From: a virus
IMG/VR virus record: IMGVR_UViG_3300035136_000050
Coordinates: 1-57,599 of that record
Strand: one strand, 5' to 3'
Length of the DNA stretch: 57,599 nt
In this document: piece by piece, positions 1 through 9,981 of the stretch
Position numbering within the stretch: the first letter of the stretch is position 1
Layout: each line of letters starts with the position of its first letter
Program-made: the position numbers and the translations under genes
The notes under the pieces: generated by a model
The model's input: the letters and a program-made list of their open reading frames with translations, nothing else
Told to the model about the DNA's origin: nothing
Database searches by the model: none

Positions 1-27
1 GCCGTGGCGGGTGGGGGGGGGGGGGGG
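1..27. other. Corrupted contig end (poly-G)
   Basis: These bases end in a long G homopolymer and do not match position 57447-57473, although the flanking sequence does. They read as a garbled version of the same G-rich stretch in the tape measure gene. This is most simply a sequencing or assembly artefact at the contig end, so nothing here should be translated. Confidence 0.85.
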
Positions 28-2986
28 GGCGGCGGCGAAGGTGGCCGGGGATTTTGAGGCCCAGATGGCGACGTTGAGCGTAGCAGCACGTGGGTCAAGC
101 GTGTCGCTGGAAACGTTGCGCGAGGCCGCGTTAAAGACAGGCGCGGACACATCGTTGGTGGGAATATCAGCGAGTGAGAGCGCCGAAGCTATTGAGAACC
201 TTTTTAAAGCGGGCCAGGATGCAACGGATATCTTTGGCGACTTGAATGGTTATTTAGATGGCACGGCTGAATTGAGCGGTTCGTTGCGGGCGGCGATTGA
301 TTTGCAAGCGGCGAGTGAGCTGGACCTGGCACAGACGAGCGAGCTGGTGGCGATCACGATGGCGACGTTTGGGTTGGAGGCGGACGACGCGGGGCGGATC
401 GTGGATAGTTTTGTGCAGAGCGCGGACGCGAGTGTGACGAGCGTGAGCGAGCTGGGGGACGCGATGGTGAACGTGGGGCCGCTGGCGAATTCGCTGGGCT
501 GGTCGTTGGAGGACACGAACACGGCGCTGGCGATCTTGAGCGAGCGGGGGATCAGGGGGGCCGAGGCGGGGACAAACCTCAAGAGCATGATGCTCAACCT
601 CATGAAACAAACGGACCCGGTGACGGACGCGCTGCGCGAGCTGGGCGTGGCGTTGTTTGACGCCGAGGGGAACATGAAGAGCTTGCCGGTGATCCTGGGG
701 GAGCTGGAAGGGGCGATGGCGGGGGCGACGCAGGAGCAACGCTCGTATTACATCCAGACGCTGGCGGGGTCATACGGCCAGGCGGCGATGAACACGTTGT
801 TGGGCGAGGGCAGCGCGGGCTGGGCGGAGATGGAGGCGGGGATTGCGAGCGCGGCGACGGCGGCGGACGTGGCCGGGGCGCGGACGGACACGTTCCAGGG
901 CGCGATGGAGGCGTTGCAGGGGACGATTGAGACGTTGTTGATCCAGGCGGGGACGCCGCTGATCAACGATTTTTTGCGGCCAGCGGTGGAGTGGCTGTCG
1001 GAAGTTGTTGGTTGGTTTACGGCGCTGAGTCCAGAGGTGCAGCAGGCGGCGATTAAATTCGGGCTGCTGGCGGCGGGGATGGGGCCGGCGATAAGGATTG
1101 GGAGCAGTTTGATTGGGACGTTTAGCGGGCTGGCGGGGGGGGCGTTGAAGATGGGGAGCGCGTTGACGGCGGCCCCGGGCCTGATACGGGATGTGGGGGC
1201 GGGGTTCCAGTTGTTGCGGGGTGGGGAGAGCGTGTTTGCGGTGGCCAGCAGTGGCGCGGCGGGGTTGACGGCGACGATGATCCCGCTGGCGGCGGCGGTG
1301 GGGGCGGTGTATTTGACATACAAGGCGTGGTCGGAAGTGCAAGGGAAGGTGGCCGAAGGAACGGCGCAGGTGCAGGACGCCTGGGGAAATTTCTTTGATG
1401 AGCAGGTGGAGAGCGGGGCGAGCGCGTCGGAGGTGCTGGAGGCGTACAGGGAAAAGCAGGCGCTGGTACGCGAGGAGCTGGATAAGGGCGGGGTGGCGGC
1501 GGATTTGTTGATCCGCAACCAGGGGGATTTGATCAACTCGGACAGGGACCTGGCGTTGGCGGTGGCGCGGACGGCAGAGAATTACGAGGAATTTCAGGAG
1601 ATAATGGCGCAGGCGGGGGTGGAGAGCGAGATTTCGGCAGAGACATTTGAACATTTGCAGGCGGGGACGAGCGCGCTGGGGCAGTCTATGAAGGGCTTGA
1701 CGGAGCGGGTGTTGGCGGCGGGGGAGAGTTATCAAGAAATGGGAGACGACGCGGCAGCGAGCGACGAGAGGATGCTGGCATTTGCGTCTAGTGGTAGAGA
1801 GGCGGCGGCAGCGGCTCGAGACGTGGGGACGGAGGTCGAGGTCGTGGTGGGGGCGATGATGGAGGTGAGCGACATCTTGGGCGTGACGGAGAGCGCGTTC
1901 GCGGCGGTGGGGCTGGAAGGAGACGCGCTGGACACGACGATGGCGGGGCTAGAGGTGAGCCTGGGGGCGGTGAGCGCGGCGGACGCGAAATTGCAGAGCG
2001 ACGTGAACCTGGTGGCGGCGGCGTTCGCGGAGGGGACGTTGAGCGCGGCGGCGTTCAACGATTACATGGGCCAGGCGGCGGATGGGACGTTGAATTTGAG
2101 CAACGCGCAGATCGCGGGGATTTCAACAGCGATGGAACACGCGCAGGCGCAGAGAGAGGCGGCGGCGGCGGCGGACGAATACCGGCTGGCATTGCTCTCA
2201 CAGAGCGAGGCGCTGCTGGACGCGACGGCGCAGCAGGCGGCGCAGATCGCGCTGCAGGGGTTGCAAAGTAAATTCGAGGATGGGTTGTTGTCGCTGGACC
2301 AGTACGAAACAGCCGTGATCTCGGTGCAGGATACATACGGGCTGGCAACGCCACAGAGCAGGGCGTTGGCCGAGGCGATCACGGTGCTGAATGATGGTTT
2401 GGCGTCGGGGGCATACGCGCCGGAAGAGTACGCGGCGGCGGTGGAAGCGGCGCGGGCGGCGGCGGAAGGCGGGGAGGATAGTGTTGCGGGGTTGATGACG
2501 GCGGTGGAGGAGGCGGTGGGGCCACTGGGCGAGGGCCGGGACGCGGTAGATGAGATCGGGGGTAGCGCGGATGCGGCGGCAGGGAATTTTGACCGGTTGA
2601 GCGAGTCGGTGGGACGGGCGCGGGATGACCTGAACAATTTGACTGCCGATGAATGGGTTGTACGTGTGGGAACGTCGGGGACGTTACCGCCAGGGGTGGA
2701 ACCAGTACACATGGCGGTGGGGGCGTGGAACGTGGACCAGGACACGCTGGCGATTGTCCACCAGGGCGAGATGGTGGTACCGGCGGCCGAGGCGGAGATA
2801 TTGCGCGGTTTGATCTCGGCGACGCCTCCACCAGTGTTCCCGGCGGCGACGGGAGCAGGGCAGATAATAAACGATTATAGGTCCTATCCGCCAGTGAACG
2901 TTTATGTTGATCGGGTGGGGGACGACGTGGACGTGGAAGTGCTGGCGTATCGGGTGGCGCAGAGGATCCAGGAGCGGATGAGATGA
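11..2986 (+). CDS. Tape measure protein (TP901 family), C-terminal bulk
   Basis: Determines tail length and is threaded through the tail tube. The region up to about residue 300 contains the conserved TP901 core (DFEAQMATLSVAARGSSVSL, then ALAILSERGIRGAEAGTNLK, later QTLAGSYGQAAMNTLLGEG). Two hydrophobic stretches follow, near 1060-1150 and 1250-1320, which could be the membrane-active part. The C-terminus has VHQGEMVVPAAEAEILRG, a motif seen at the end of many tape measures. The apparent start at 11 is artificial: bases before 28 are corrupt and the gene really begins at 57304. The downstream gene encodes a distal tail protein, as expected. Confidence 0.95.
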   Translation: MGGGGGAAAKVAGDFEAQMATLSVAARGSSVSLETLREAALKTGADTSLVGISASESAEAIENLFKAGQDATDIFGDLNGYLDGTAELSGSLRAAIDLQAASELDLAQTSELVAITMATFGLEADDAGRIVDSFVQSADASVTSVSELGDAMVNVGPLANSLGWSLEDTNTALAILSERGIRGAEAGTNLKSMMLNLMKQTDPVTDALRELGVALFDAEGNMKSLPVILGELEGAMAGATQEQRSYYIQTLAGSYGQAAMNTLLGEGSAGWAEMEAGIASAATAADVAGARTDTFQGAMEALQGTIETLLIQAGTPLINDFLRPAVEWLSEVVGWFTALSPEVQQAAIKFGLLAAGMGPAIRIGSSLIGTFSGLAGGALKMGSALTAAPGLIRDVGAGFQLLRGGESVFAVASSGAAGLTATMIPLAAAVGAVYLTYKAWSEVQGKVAEGTAQVQDAWGNFFDEQVESGASASEVLEAYREKQALVREELDKGGVAADLLIRNQGDLINSDRDLALAVARTAENYEEFQEIMAQAGVESEISAETFEHLQAGTSALGQSMKGLTERVLAAGESYQEMGDDAAASDERMLAFASSGREAAAAARDVGTEVEVVVGAMMEVSDILGVTESAFAAVGLEGDALDTTMAGLEVSLGAVSAADAKLQSDVNLVAAAFAEGTLSAAAFNDYMGQAADGTLNLSNAQIAGISTAMEHAQAQREAAAAADEYRLALLSQSEALLDATAQQAAQIALQGLQSKFEDGLLSLDQYETAVISVQDTYGLATPQSRALAEAITVLNDGLASGAYAPEEYAAAVEAARAAAEGGEDSVAGLMTAVEEAVGPLGEGRDAVDEIGGSADAAAGNFDRLSESVGRARDDLNNLTADEWVVRVGTSGTLPPGVEPVHMAVGAWNVDQDTLAIVHQGEMVVPAAEAEILRGLISATPPPVFPAATGAGQIINDYRSYPPVNVYVDRVGDDVDVEVLAYRVAQRIQERMR
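28..153. repeat. Terminal redundancy, left copy
   Basis: This 126-bp segment is identical to 57474-57599. A short exact overlap of this kind is what an assembler leaves when it closes a circle. Joining the ends restores one uninterrupted tape measure frame and gives a circular unit of 57,446 bp. It could also reflect circular permutation of packaged DNA, which the sequence alone cannot distinguish. Confidence 0.9.
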
Positions 2987-3026
2987 TGGGATATTGGGGC
3001 TTGGGGCCTGGGGCCAGGAGCGGGTT

Positions 3027-4427
3027 ATGATATTGCGACTGACGGACGGGACGACGACGGTGAATCTGACGGGTGGGGCAATCTCGCTGGCTGAACCGTA
3101 TATGCCGGCCGCGCCGGACGTGAGCACGGTGGAGTTTGTGGCGGAGAGCCAGGAGGACGGGGGGGAGTTGTTCGAGATCACCCGGCGGAACGTTACAGAG
3201 AGCGCGCTGGTGACGGTGACGGGGGCGACGGTGAGCACGGTGCAGGGGCTGGTGAATGGCATCGAGGAGCTGTTCAAGCAGGCCGAGGAACATCAACGGC
3301 GGGGAGTGGGGAGCAGGGTGTGGGTGGAATACCGGCCAGGATCGTCGGGGGATACGTATCGGTCTGAGATTTTATATGGGAAGGTGGAGCCGGTTGGAGA
3401 GACGGGACGGGCGGCGAATTGGGCGGACGTGGCGATACAGGCGCGGGTGATCTGGCGGCGGCGGTTTTATTGGGAGGGGAGCCTGACGGAGCTGGCGCTG
3501 ACGAACGGGGGGGGGAGCGGCACGGGGGGACGGACGATTTATAACCATGATGATGGTGGAACGGGGCACGATAATTACGTGGCGATTGACGGGGACGATG
3601 TAGAGGGGGTGTTGCCCGCGCCGATCCGGCTGGAGTTGTCGAACACGTACAACGTGTCGGAGAGGGATTATTGGCTCTACGTTAATTTGAATGCGTTTTC
3701 GTACCCGGGGTCATTGGACCACATTTTGGAGGCCGAGGACGCGGCGTACACGCTGGGCAGCACGGTGGCGAGCGGGGTGAGCAGTAACGGGGAATACGAA
3801 ACGCTGAGCTGGGGGACGGATAACGAGACGCTCCTGGTGCGCTGGGCGCTCTCGACGTCGCTGTTGAGCGCGTGCGCGGGGAACTATTTTAGATTACTGG
3901 CGCGGTTTACGGGGAATCCCACGGCGGGGATAAAAATCACGCCTAAAATTACGTTCCCAACGGGAACGCCGATCACGGTGGTGGGGGAGAGCCAGGAGGC
4001 GACGTTGAACACGCGGGAACTCCAAGACCTGGGGGCGTTGCAGATTCCGCCGTGGTTGGTGGGGGAGACGAGCCTGATGGGGCTGGATTTGTGCCTGTAT
4101 GGGCGCAACGAGGGGGGCGGCTCACTGAACCTGGATTTTGTGCAGTTGACGGCGCTGGATGGGTGGCGGCGGCTGGTTCCCAGGGGGTACGGAGCGCCTT
4201 ATGGGTATCGTGTGGTAGACGACGGCCTTGAGGGGAATTTGAGGATTGACACGGGGGGGAGCAGCGCGCGGGCGGGGTATTATATTGGGTATGGGCGACA
4301 GATTCACGTGTGGCCGGGGCGGGATCAGAGGATTCATGTGCTGGCAGCAAACGACGGGGGGGACTCGGAGATTGCGCGGACACACTCGGTGCGGGCGTAT
4401 TATAGGCCGAGGAAGTTGACGGTGTAG
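3027..4427 (+). CDS. Distal tail (Dit-like) protein
   Basis: A 466-residue protein directly after the tape measure, where siphophages place the distal tail protein that joins tube and tip. The start ATG at 3027 has AGGAG 7 nt upstream; the upstream TTG at 2994 lacks one. The N-terminal 150 residues (MILRLTDGTTTVNLTGGAIS, SRVWVEYRPGSSGDTYRSEI) look like the beta-barrel N-domain of Sipho_tail proteins. The remainder, with many Gly/Thr/Tyr strands, looks like one or two beta-sandwich carbohydrate-binding-type domains. The assignment rests mainly on position and overall character. Confidence 0.65.
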   Translation: MILRLTDGTTTVNLTGGAISLAEPYMPAAPDVSTVEFVAESQEDGGELFEITRRNVTESALVTVTGATVSTVQGLVNGIEELFKQAEEHQRRGVGSRVWVEYRPGSSGDTYRSEILYGKVEPVGETGRAANWADVAIQARVIWRRRFYWEGSLTELALTNGGGSGTGGRTIYNHDDGGTGHDNYVAIDGDDVEGVLPAPIRLELSNTYNVSERDYWLYVNLNAFSYPGSLDHILEAEDAAYTLGSTVASGVSSNGEYETLSWGTDNETLLVRWALSTSLLSACAGNYFRLLARFTGNPTAGIKITPKITFPTGTPITVVGESQEATLNTRELQDLGALQIPPWLVGETSLMGLDLCLYGRNEGGGSLNLDFVQLTALDGWRRLVPRGYGAPYGYRVVDDGLEGNLRIDTGGSSARAGYYIGYGRQIHVWPGRDQRIHVLAANDGGDSEIARTHSVRAYYRPRKLTV

Positions 4428-4457
4428 TGGGGAAGTAGGGAGTAGGGAGTAGGTCAA

Positions 4458-6239
4458 GTGAGGATTGGGGTTGAGTTTGAGAAGCGGGATTTTTCGGCTC
4501 CGTTGACGTTTCCGAATTTGCGGTTTGAGGTGAACCGATACTCGCACGCGGCGATGGGGGGGCCGGAGGCGGCGAGTTTGACGGCTTATGGAAATGAGAT
4601 GGCATTGTGGGAGTTGTTGGAGTGGCTGCGAGCGCCGGTGTATTTGATTGACGAGACGGGAGAGCGGGTGTGGTGGGGAATGGTGAGCGAGGTGTCGGTG
4701 AGGGTGGGGGCGATTGCGATTGGGTTGTCGCTGGACCGGATGAGCAACAGGGTGGCGGTGGCGTATTCATACGTGGCCCCGGGGTCGTCGTCGGTAGGGA
4801 CGAGGGCGACGACGGACTGGGCACAGGACGACGATAGCGTGAGTGCGTACGGGACGCTGGAGTTGTTGTCGAGCGTGAGCGGGGCGACGACGGAGCTGGC
4901 CGAGACGGCGCGGGATAGGATATTGGCGGCGCAAAAGTATCCTGTCCCCACGCTGCGAGCGACGCCGGGGAGGGGGAGCTTGAGCGCGACGTTGAGTTGC
5001 CGGGGGTGGTGGGACACGTTGGATTGGAAGTATTACGCGCAACTGGCGGGGCTGGAGAGCCACGAGGACGGGAGCGCGAGCCAGGCGGTGGGTGAGACGA
5101 CGGATAACGAGGAAGCGGCACAGAGCGTGTCGCTGGCGGTGGACACGAGCTGGGAAGCCTCGCGGATTTGGGTGAAGGTGGGGAAAGAGGGCAGCCCAAT
5201 AGACACGTTTTACGTGCAGCTTTATAGCGACGTGGCGGGAGCGCCGGGGGCGCTGCTGGCGACGGGGAGCGCAGCGGGGAGCGCGATTGAGAGCAGCGCA
5301 ACGTGGACGGAGTTTGAGTTGGACGTGGCGGTGACGGTGGAGTATGGGACGACGTATTGGATCAAACTCTCCCGGAGCGGGGCGGTGGATGCGAGTAATT
5401 ATTACACGGTGACGGTGGACGAGGACCTGGGGTATAGCGGGGGAGTGTTCAGGACGTGGAACGGGGCGAGCTGGACGATTAGGAACGTGGTGACGGACGA
5501 GGACGTGACGAGCGATGAAGAGGCGTGGGTGAACCTGGATGGGGAGAGCATTACGGCGGGGTCGGTGGTGGTGGAGCCGGACGGGGGTGGGACGCCGTTC
5601 GTGGAGAACACGGATTATACGATTGATTATGACGGGGGGCGGCTATACACGCTGGCGGCAGGTTCGATTGGGGATGGAACGGCGCTAGACGTGAGTTACA
5701 CATACGGCGACGCGGACCTGGCGTTCAAACTGGCCGGGGTGTGGGAGACGACGCGGCAGATTGAGGAGGCGATTGACGCCGAGGCGGAGTTTATCACGGG
5801 GGTGGACCTGGTGGACGAGAGCGGGGTATGGTCGTCGCAGTACCGGAGCGGGGACGCGACGCTGGCGCAGGTGGTGAAGGAGTTGTTGGAGGCGGGGACG
5901 AGCAATGGTCTGCGATTGCTGGCGACGGTGACGCGGGAGCGAGAATTGAAAATCTACGAGGAACCGGAGGCGGATGACGTGGACGACGCGACGCTGTTCC
6001 TCAAGACTAACGGGCAGGTGGAGAGCCGGTTTGGGCGGCGCGTGAGCCACGAGTGCCCGGCGGGGGAGTGGTGCGCGTTGAAGGATGTTCTTCCGCCGAC
6101 GCTGGACGCGGGGTTGATGGCGGACCCGTCGTTGTTTTTTGTGGAGCGGGCAGAGTACGCGCCGGGGGAGGGGACGCTGGTGTTGGAGCCGCGAGGGGCG
6201 CGGAGTGTGTGGGAGATCGCGGGGATTGAGAAGGGGTAG
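4458..6239 (+). CDS. Tail tip / baseplate protein with binding modules
   Basis: A 593-residue virion protein of the tail tip (Tal or hub position). GTG start at 4458. Residues 1-180 (GVEFEKRDFSAPLTFPNLRF, RAPVYLIDETGERVWWGMVS) resemble the tail hub proteins that follow Dit. About residues 215-330 form a jelly-roll-like module (SWEASRIWVKVGKEGSPIDT, FELDVAVTVEYGTTYWIKLS). About 345-420 form a beta module (VTSDEEAWVNLDGESITAGS, ENTDYTIDYDGGRLYTLAAG) that also occurs inside the major capsid protein at 43438-46086. The C-terminal part returns to a hub-like character. The enzymatic function, if any, is not visible. Confidence 0.6.
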   Translation: MRIGVEFEKRDFSAPLTFPNLRFEVNRYSHAAMGGPEAASLTAYGNEMALWELLEWLRAPVYLIDETGERVWWGMVSEVSVRVGAIAIGLSLDRMSNRVAVAYSYVAPGSSSVGTRATTDWAQDDDSVSAYGTLELLSSVSGATTELAETARDRILAAQKYPVPTLRATPGRGSLSATLSCRGWWDTLDWKYYAQLAGLESHEDGSASQAVGETTDNEEAAQSVSLAVDTSWEASRIWVKVGKEGSPIDTFYVQLYSDVAGAPGALLATGSAAGSAIESSATWTEFELDVAVTVEYGTTYWIKLSRSGAVDASNYYTVTVDEDLGYSGGVFRTWNGASWTIRNVVTDEDVTSDEEAWVNLDGESITAGSVVVEPDGGGTPFVENTDYTIDYDGGRLYTLAAGSIGDGTALDVSYTYGDADLAFKLAGVWETTRQIEEAIDAEAEFITGVDLVDESGVWSSQYRSGDATLAQVVKELLEAGTSNGLRLLATVTRERELKIYEEPEADDVDDATLFLKTNGQVESRFGRRVSHECPAGEWCALKDVLPPTLDAGLMADPSLFFVERAEYAPGEGTLVLEPRGARSVWEIAGIEKG

Positions 6240-6265
6240 GGGATATTGGGGATTGGGTATTAGGG

Positions 6266-6286
6266 TACGTAAGCTGTTGTTATGTG
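6266..6286 (+). repeat. Dispersed 21-bp site 1 (TACGTAA-N7-TTATGTG)
   Basis: Member of the 13-copy family of 7-7-7 inverted repeats; intergenic, 47 bp before the fibre gene and next to the 31-bp inverted repeat at 6291-6321. Confidence 0.85.
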
Positions 6287-6290
6287 CGCA

Positions 6291-6321
6291 GACCCTAAAG
6301 GTCTAACAGACCTTTAGGGTC
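6291..6321. repeat. 14-bp-arm inverted repeat, copy 1
   Basis: GACCCTAAAGGTCT-aac-AGACCTTTAGGGTC, a perfect inverted repeat. Five related copies occur (6291, 37400, 43390, 56962, 57195), with the arm centre either TAAAGG or TTGAGG. Three of them (6291, 43390, 57195) lie directly beside a dispersed 21-bp site. It could fold in RNA, but no T-tract follows, so it is more like a mobile palindrome or protein site than a classic terminator. Confidence 0.85.
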
Positions 6322-6333
6322 TAGGAGTGAGAG

Positions 6334-9300
6334 ATGAGGATATCGGAATTGCAGGAGATGTTAAAGCCATACGTGGTGGGGTGGATTAGCGAGGCGGGGG
6401 GCGGGGAGGGGCCGTTTGCGCCGAGTCCACACGATTTGGGGGGGGCGCATCACACGGGGAGCCTGGCGACGGCGCAGTACCCTGACGCGATTTTGAGGGA
6501 CGGGAGCCGGAGCCTGACGGGGAATTTGAGCGTGGGGAGCGGGGTGACGATAGATGGGGTGGATATTAGCGCGTTGGAGAGTGATTTTGAGGCGCACGAG
6601 CTGGCGACGGCGATGGCGGGGCATAGCGGGATTGGAGAGCACGATCACGAGGACGCGGCGGGGGGCGGGCAGCTCGACCACGGGCTGGCGCTGACGGGGC
6701 TGGGGGATGACGACCACACGCAATATTTGAACACGGCGCGGCACCTGGCGATTGGGGACGCCTCGCCGCACCACGCGGCGGCGACGGCGGGGGATGGGAT
6801 CGCGGTGACGGGGCAGCAGGTGGCGGTGGACCTGGCGACTAATTCGCTATTGGAGTTTAGCAGCGGCGGGGATTTGAGAGTGTCGGCGGCGGCGGCGGGG
6901 GATGGATTGACAGGAGGCGGGGGAGTTGCGTTGGCGGTGGACCTGCACGGGACGTGGAGCGGGTTGGAGATCAGCAGCGCGCAGTTGCGGGTGGACCAAG
7001 ACGCGGTGTTCACGTGGACGCACTTGCATACGTTCAACGCGGGGATTGACGTGGATGGAACGTTGGAATTCCAGGGTGCGGAGCAGATCACGACGACGTC
7101 GGGCAATTTGACGATTTTGCCGGTGGGGGATTTGGTATTGTCGCCGGCGGGGGAGGATGTGCGGCCCGGGACCACAGTGGGAGTGGACCTGGGAGAGTAC
7201 AATTATAAATGGCGGACGTTGTACGCGGCGGAATTGTACGTGGAGACCCTTGTTGCCCAGGATGTGATGGCCACGATTGGGGGACGGATATTGGTTGCAC
7301 CCACAACGAAATTGACGGCGGCAATGACAAATGTGCAAAATTTTATTTATGTGGAACACAATAATTTGGCGGTGGATGATTATGTGATGTTGGAGTCTGC
7401 CCCGGGGGGGGTGGCACAATTTGAGATTATGCAGATTCTAACGGATCCCTCGCCAGCCGGACCGCCATTTTTGTATACAGTGAGTCGAGATGAGGATGGG
7501 ACTGGAGCAAATACGTGGCAGAGTGGGGACGCGGTGGCGAACCTGGGGTATGCGGTGGGAGAGGGGTATTTGGAGTTGACGAGCACCTCGACGGTACACA
7601 CGGACCTGGGGCCGAACATGACGATTTATGCGAGAACGGGGACGGCGAACTGGGACGACGTGGCGGCGACGGTGGCGGTGGGGAACCTGGAGAGTTTTTT
7701 GGATTATTCAGCGGCTGAGTTTGGGGTGGCGGCAGGGGATGATTTGAGTTTGAATCCGGCGGCGGGCGGGGTTTCGGGATTTTCGATTGATCGAACGAAT
7801 GGGTTGAGGTTGTGGAACACGGGGGTGAAATTGTACGATGGGTCCGATTTGCGGATAGAGATGGACCCGACGGCGACGGGGACGGATGCGATGTTTTGGG
7901 CGGGGCCGTCATCGAGTGATAAGCGGTTTGTGGTGACTGGGGATGGGGACGTGTGGCTCTCGACGCTGGCGATTAGCGAGGGGATGGGGGAGTGGTTGTT
8001 TAGCCAGGCGGATGGGCTGTTGTTGCTGGGGCAGCCGCTGAAGGTGCTGAAAGAGGGTGGTGTCAATTACTGGGGAGGGACGAGGGGAGAGCGGGCGACG
8101 GTGAGTGGGGCGCTGCACACGGAGCAGGGGAGGTGGACGGGGAGCCGGGGAGTGGTGGTGGAGGAGGCTACGACTAATTTATGCACAAATCCCAGTTTTG
8201 AGATAGGGACGACTGGATGGGGTACAGGAGGATCAAATACAATTGCATCCTCGACGGTGTGGTCTATGCGAGGTAATCGCTCACTGAAATGCACATATCA
8301 GGATAATACTGTATTGGCGAGTGATTCGATTACAGTTCCTGCGGCAGGAGATTATACTCTGACTGCCTGGGTGTACGTGCCGCAGGATTGGGATGGTGGA
8401 ATTATATATTTATCGGATTCCGGTTTTACCGGTGCAACTAGAGAATATAGAGCGATTAGTGCGGATGTGATGGGGCAGTGGGTGAGGATAGAAACTGGCG
8501 TAACTGTAGATGCGGGCGACTTGAGTGGATCGTTTAGGGTGAATACAAATTCAGCGCCTTCAGCAGGTAAATTTATCTATGTGGACGCTGTGATGTGGGA
8601 GCAGTTGGATCATGCGACTAGCTATTGTGATGGAGACCAGGGGGATGGGTATGCCTGGAGCGGGACGGTGCATGCGAGCACGAGCGCGCGGACGGCGACC
8701 GGTGTGAATCTGGATGCGCTTGTGGGGCTGATTAGCGGAAACGATGCAATGAGTATTGTGGCGTGGGTACAGATGCCTTACGATTATGATGCCACATGGC
8801 CACATAGTACGAGTGTTTATGTAATGGATGCGTATGATGTGGCTGGACGCATCATTATGGAGTATCGAGCTGCAAACAATGTTTTCAGGGTGTTTAATGG
8901 GACAACATGGGTTGCCGCAAGCGAAATTCAATTTTCGGCGGGGGATTGGTTGTGTTTGGCATATACATTGGATTATGGCAATGATGAGTACTATTTGTAT
9001 TGTAATGGTGAATTGGTAGCATCTGATATTACTGCGGCATTGGCTGGAACGTTGTCGCAGTGGCGGCTAGGGAGCCGTTATTCGGGTAGCCAGATTGGCA
9101 ATTTTACGTTTGCAGAGTTTGCGACATTTGATCGGGTGCTCACGGCGGACGAGGTGGCGGGGATGTACGCGGGGCAGAGGCCGCTGGTGGACGGGGGGGC
9201 GATTGAGCGGCCTGGGATTTACATTCTGGATGGGGAATTCAGGTTGCAGTCGTCACAGACGGGCCAGCGGGTGGAGATGCTGCCAGAGGGGATTGGGATT

Positions 9301-9969
9301 TACGACGAGACGGGGTACACGGGGGTGGCGAGGCTGCTGGGGGGGCGGGTGGACACGACGGGGAAGACGCTGGACGCGGAAGGGGACGCGCTGGGATGGT
9401 TTGGGTATGACGGGGATGATGCTCTCCAGGTGGCGTGGTACGCGGCGGGGGACGACGCGGGGAAGATCGTGGCGGGAAGCGGGGCGCTTTGGCTGGATGA
9501 GGATGGAATTTCGATTGAGATAGGGTCCAGCAAAGCGAACGGCCGCGCCTATAAGTTTTTGGATAGCAGCGGCAACGTCGTGTCGGGGATATTTGGCTAC
9601 CTAGGGGTGCATAACGTTGTAGACATAGATGTTGAGCCAGTAGCATCTAAACAATCTGATCTGAATTTGACAGCCTCGGGAGGGTCTGGGGGATATTATG
9701 GCAGGATAGTTTTGAAGGCCGAGAGCGATGGAGATGCTGATACGGCTGAATTGGAAATTTACAGCGATGGTATATCCAGGTATGTGGATTCAAATGTGTC
9801 GATCATTTGTGATGATGATTTTCGGAGCGGGGGCGGTCTGGTCGTGGGCAACGCGAGTGTGAATCCGAATGCTGAGCAAATTCATTTTGGCTCGGCGACG
9901 TATAGGCTGAGGCGAAATGGGACGCACATCGAGTGGTACAATGGCGCTAGTTGGGTGCAGTTGGATTAG
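6334..9969 (+). CDS. Tail fibre / receptor-binding protein with LamG-like lectin domain
   Basis: A 1211-residue fibre, the last large gene of the tail operon; ATG at 6334 after TAGGAG. The N-terminal 200 residues carry His/Asp-rich fibre motifs (HDLGGAHHTGSL, GLGDDDHTQYLNTARH). The middle has beta-strand fibre repeats. About residues 615-760 look like a carbohydrate-binding module (YCDGDQGDGYAWSG), and about 790-950 form a concanavalin/LamG fold (SIVAWVQMPYDYDATWPHST, FATFDRVLTADEVAGMYAG). A beta-rich C-terminus follows, ending with SVNPNAEQIHFGSATYRLRR. Base composition falls from about 75% GC near 8100 to 45-50% over 8200-9120, which suggests that the binding domains were acquired separately. 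Confidence 0.85.
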   Translation: MRISELQEMLKPYVVGWISEAGGGEGPFAPSPHDLGGAHHTGSLATAQYPDAILRDGSRSLTGNLSVGSGVTIDGVDISALESDFEAHELATAMAGHSGIGEHDHEDAAGGGQLDHGLALTGLGDDDHTQYLNTARHLAIGDASPHHAAATAGDGIAVTGQQVAVDLATNSLLEFSSGGDLRVSAAAAGDGLTGGGGVALAVDLHGTWSGLEISSAQLRVDQDAVFTWTHLHTFNAGIDVDGTLEFQGAEQITTTSGNLTILPVGDLVLSPAGEDVRPGTTVGVDLGEYNYKWRTLYAAELYVETLVAQDVMATIGGRILVAPTTKLTAAMTNVQNFIYVEHNNLAVDDYVMLESAPGGVAQFEIMQILTDPSPAGPPFLYTVSRDEDGTGANTWQSGDAVANLGYAVGEGYLELTSTSTVHTDLGPNMTIYARTGTANWDDVAATVAVGNLESFLDYSAAEFGVAAGDDLSLNPAAGGVSGFSIDRTNGLRLWNTGVKLYDGSDLRIEMDPTATGTDAMFWAGPSSSDKRFVVTGDGDVWLSTLAISEGMGEWLFSQADGLLLLGQPLKVLKEGGVNYWGGTRGERATVSGALHTEQGRWTGSRGVVVEEATTNLCTNPSFEIGTTGWGTGGSNTIASSTVWSMRGNRSLKCTYQDNTVLASDSITVPAAGDYTLTAWVYVPQDWDGGIIYLSDSGFTGATREYRAISADVMGQWVRIETGVTVDAGDLSGSFRVNTNSAPSAGKFIYVDAVMWEQLDHATSYCDGDQGDGYAWSGTVHASTSARTATGVNLDALVGLISGNDAMSIVAWVQMPYDYDATWPHSTSVYVMDAYDVAGRIIMEYRAANNVFRVFNGTTWVAASEIQFSAGDWLCLAYTLDYGNDEYYLYCNGELVASDITAALAGTLSQWRLGSRYSGSQIGNFTFAEFATFDRVLTADEVAGMYAGQRPLVDGGAIERPGIYILDGEFRLQSSQTGQRVEMLPEGIGIYDETGYTGVARLLGGRVDTTGKTLDAEGDALGWFGYDGDDALQVAWYAAGDDAGKIVAGSGALWLDEDGISIEIGSSKANGRAYKFLDSSGNVVSGIFGYLGVHNVVDIDVEPVASKQSDLNLTASGGSGGYYGRIVLKAESDGDADTAELEIYSDGISRYVDSNVSIICDDDFRSGGGLVVGNASVNPNAEQIHFGSATYRLRRNGTHIEWYNGASWVQLD

Positions 9970-9981
9970 CTAGGAGGAGAG

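Noticed and set aside
2861-2881. Fourteenth dispersed site (CAGATAA-N7-TTATAGG)
   Set aside because: Right arm departs from TTATGTG and it lies inside the tape measure coding sequence; kept only as a possible degenerate copy because it falls mid-gap.
2994-3026. Upstream TTG start for the distal tail gene
   Set aside because: No binding site there, whereas AGGAG precedes ATG 3027; the extra residues translate a tattggg repeat.
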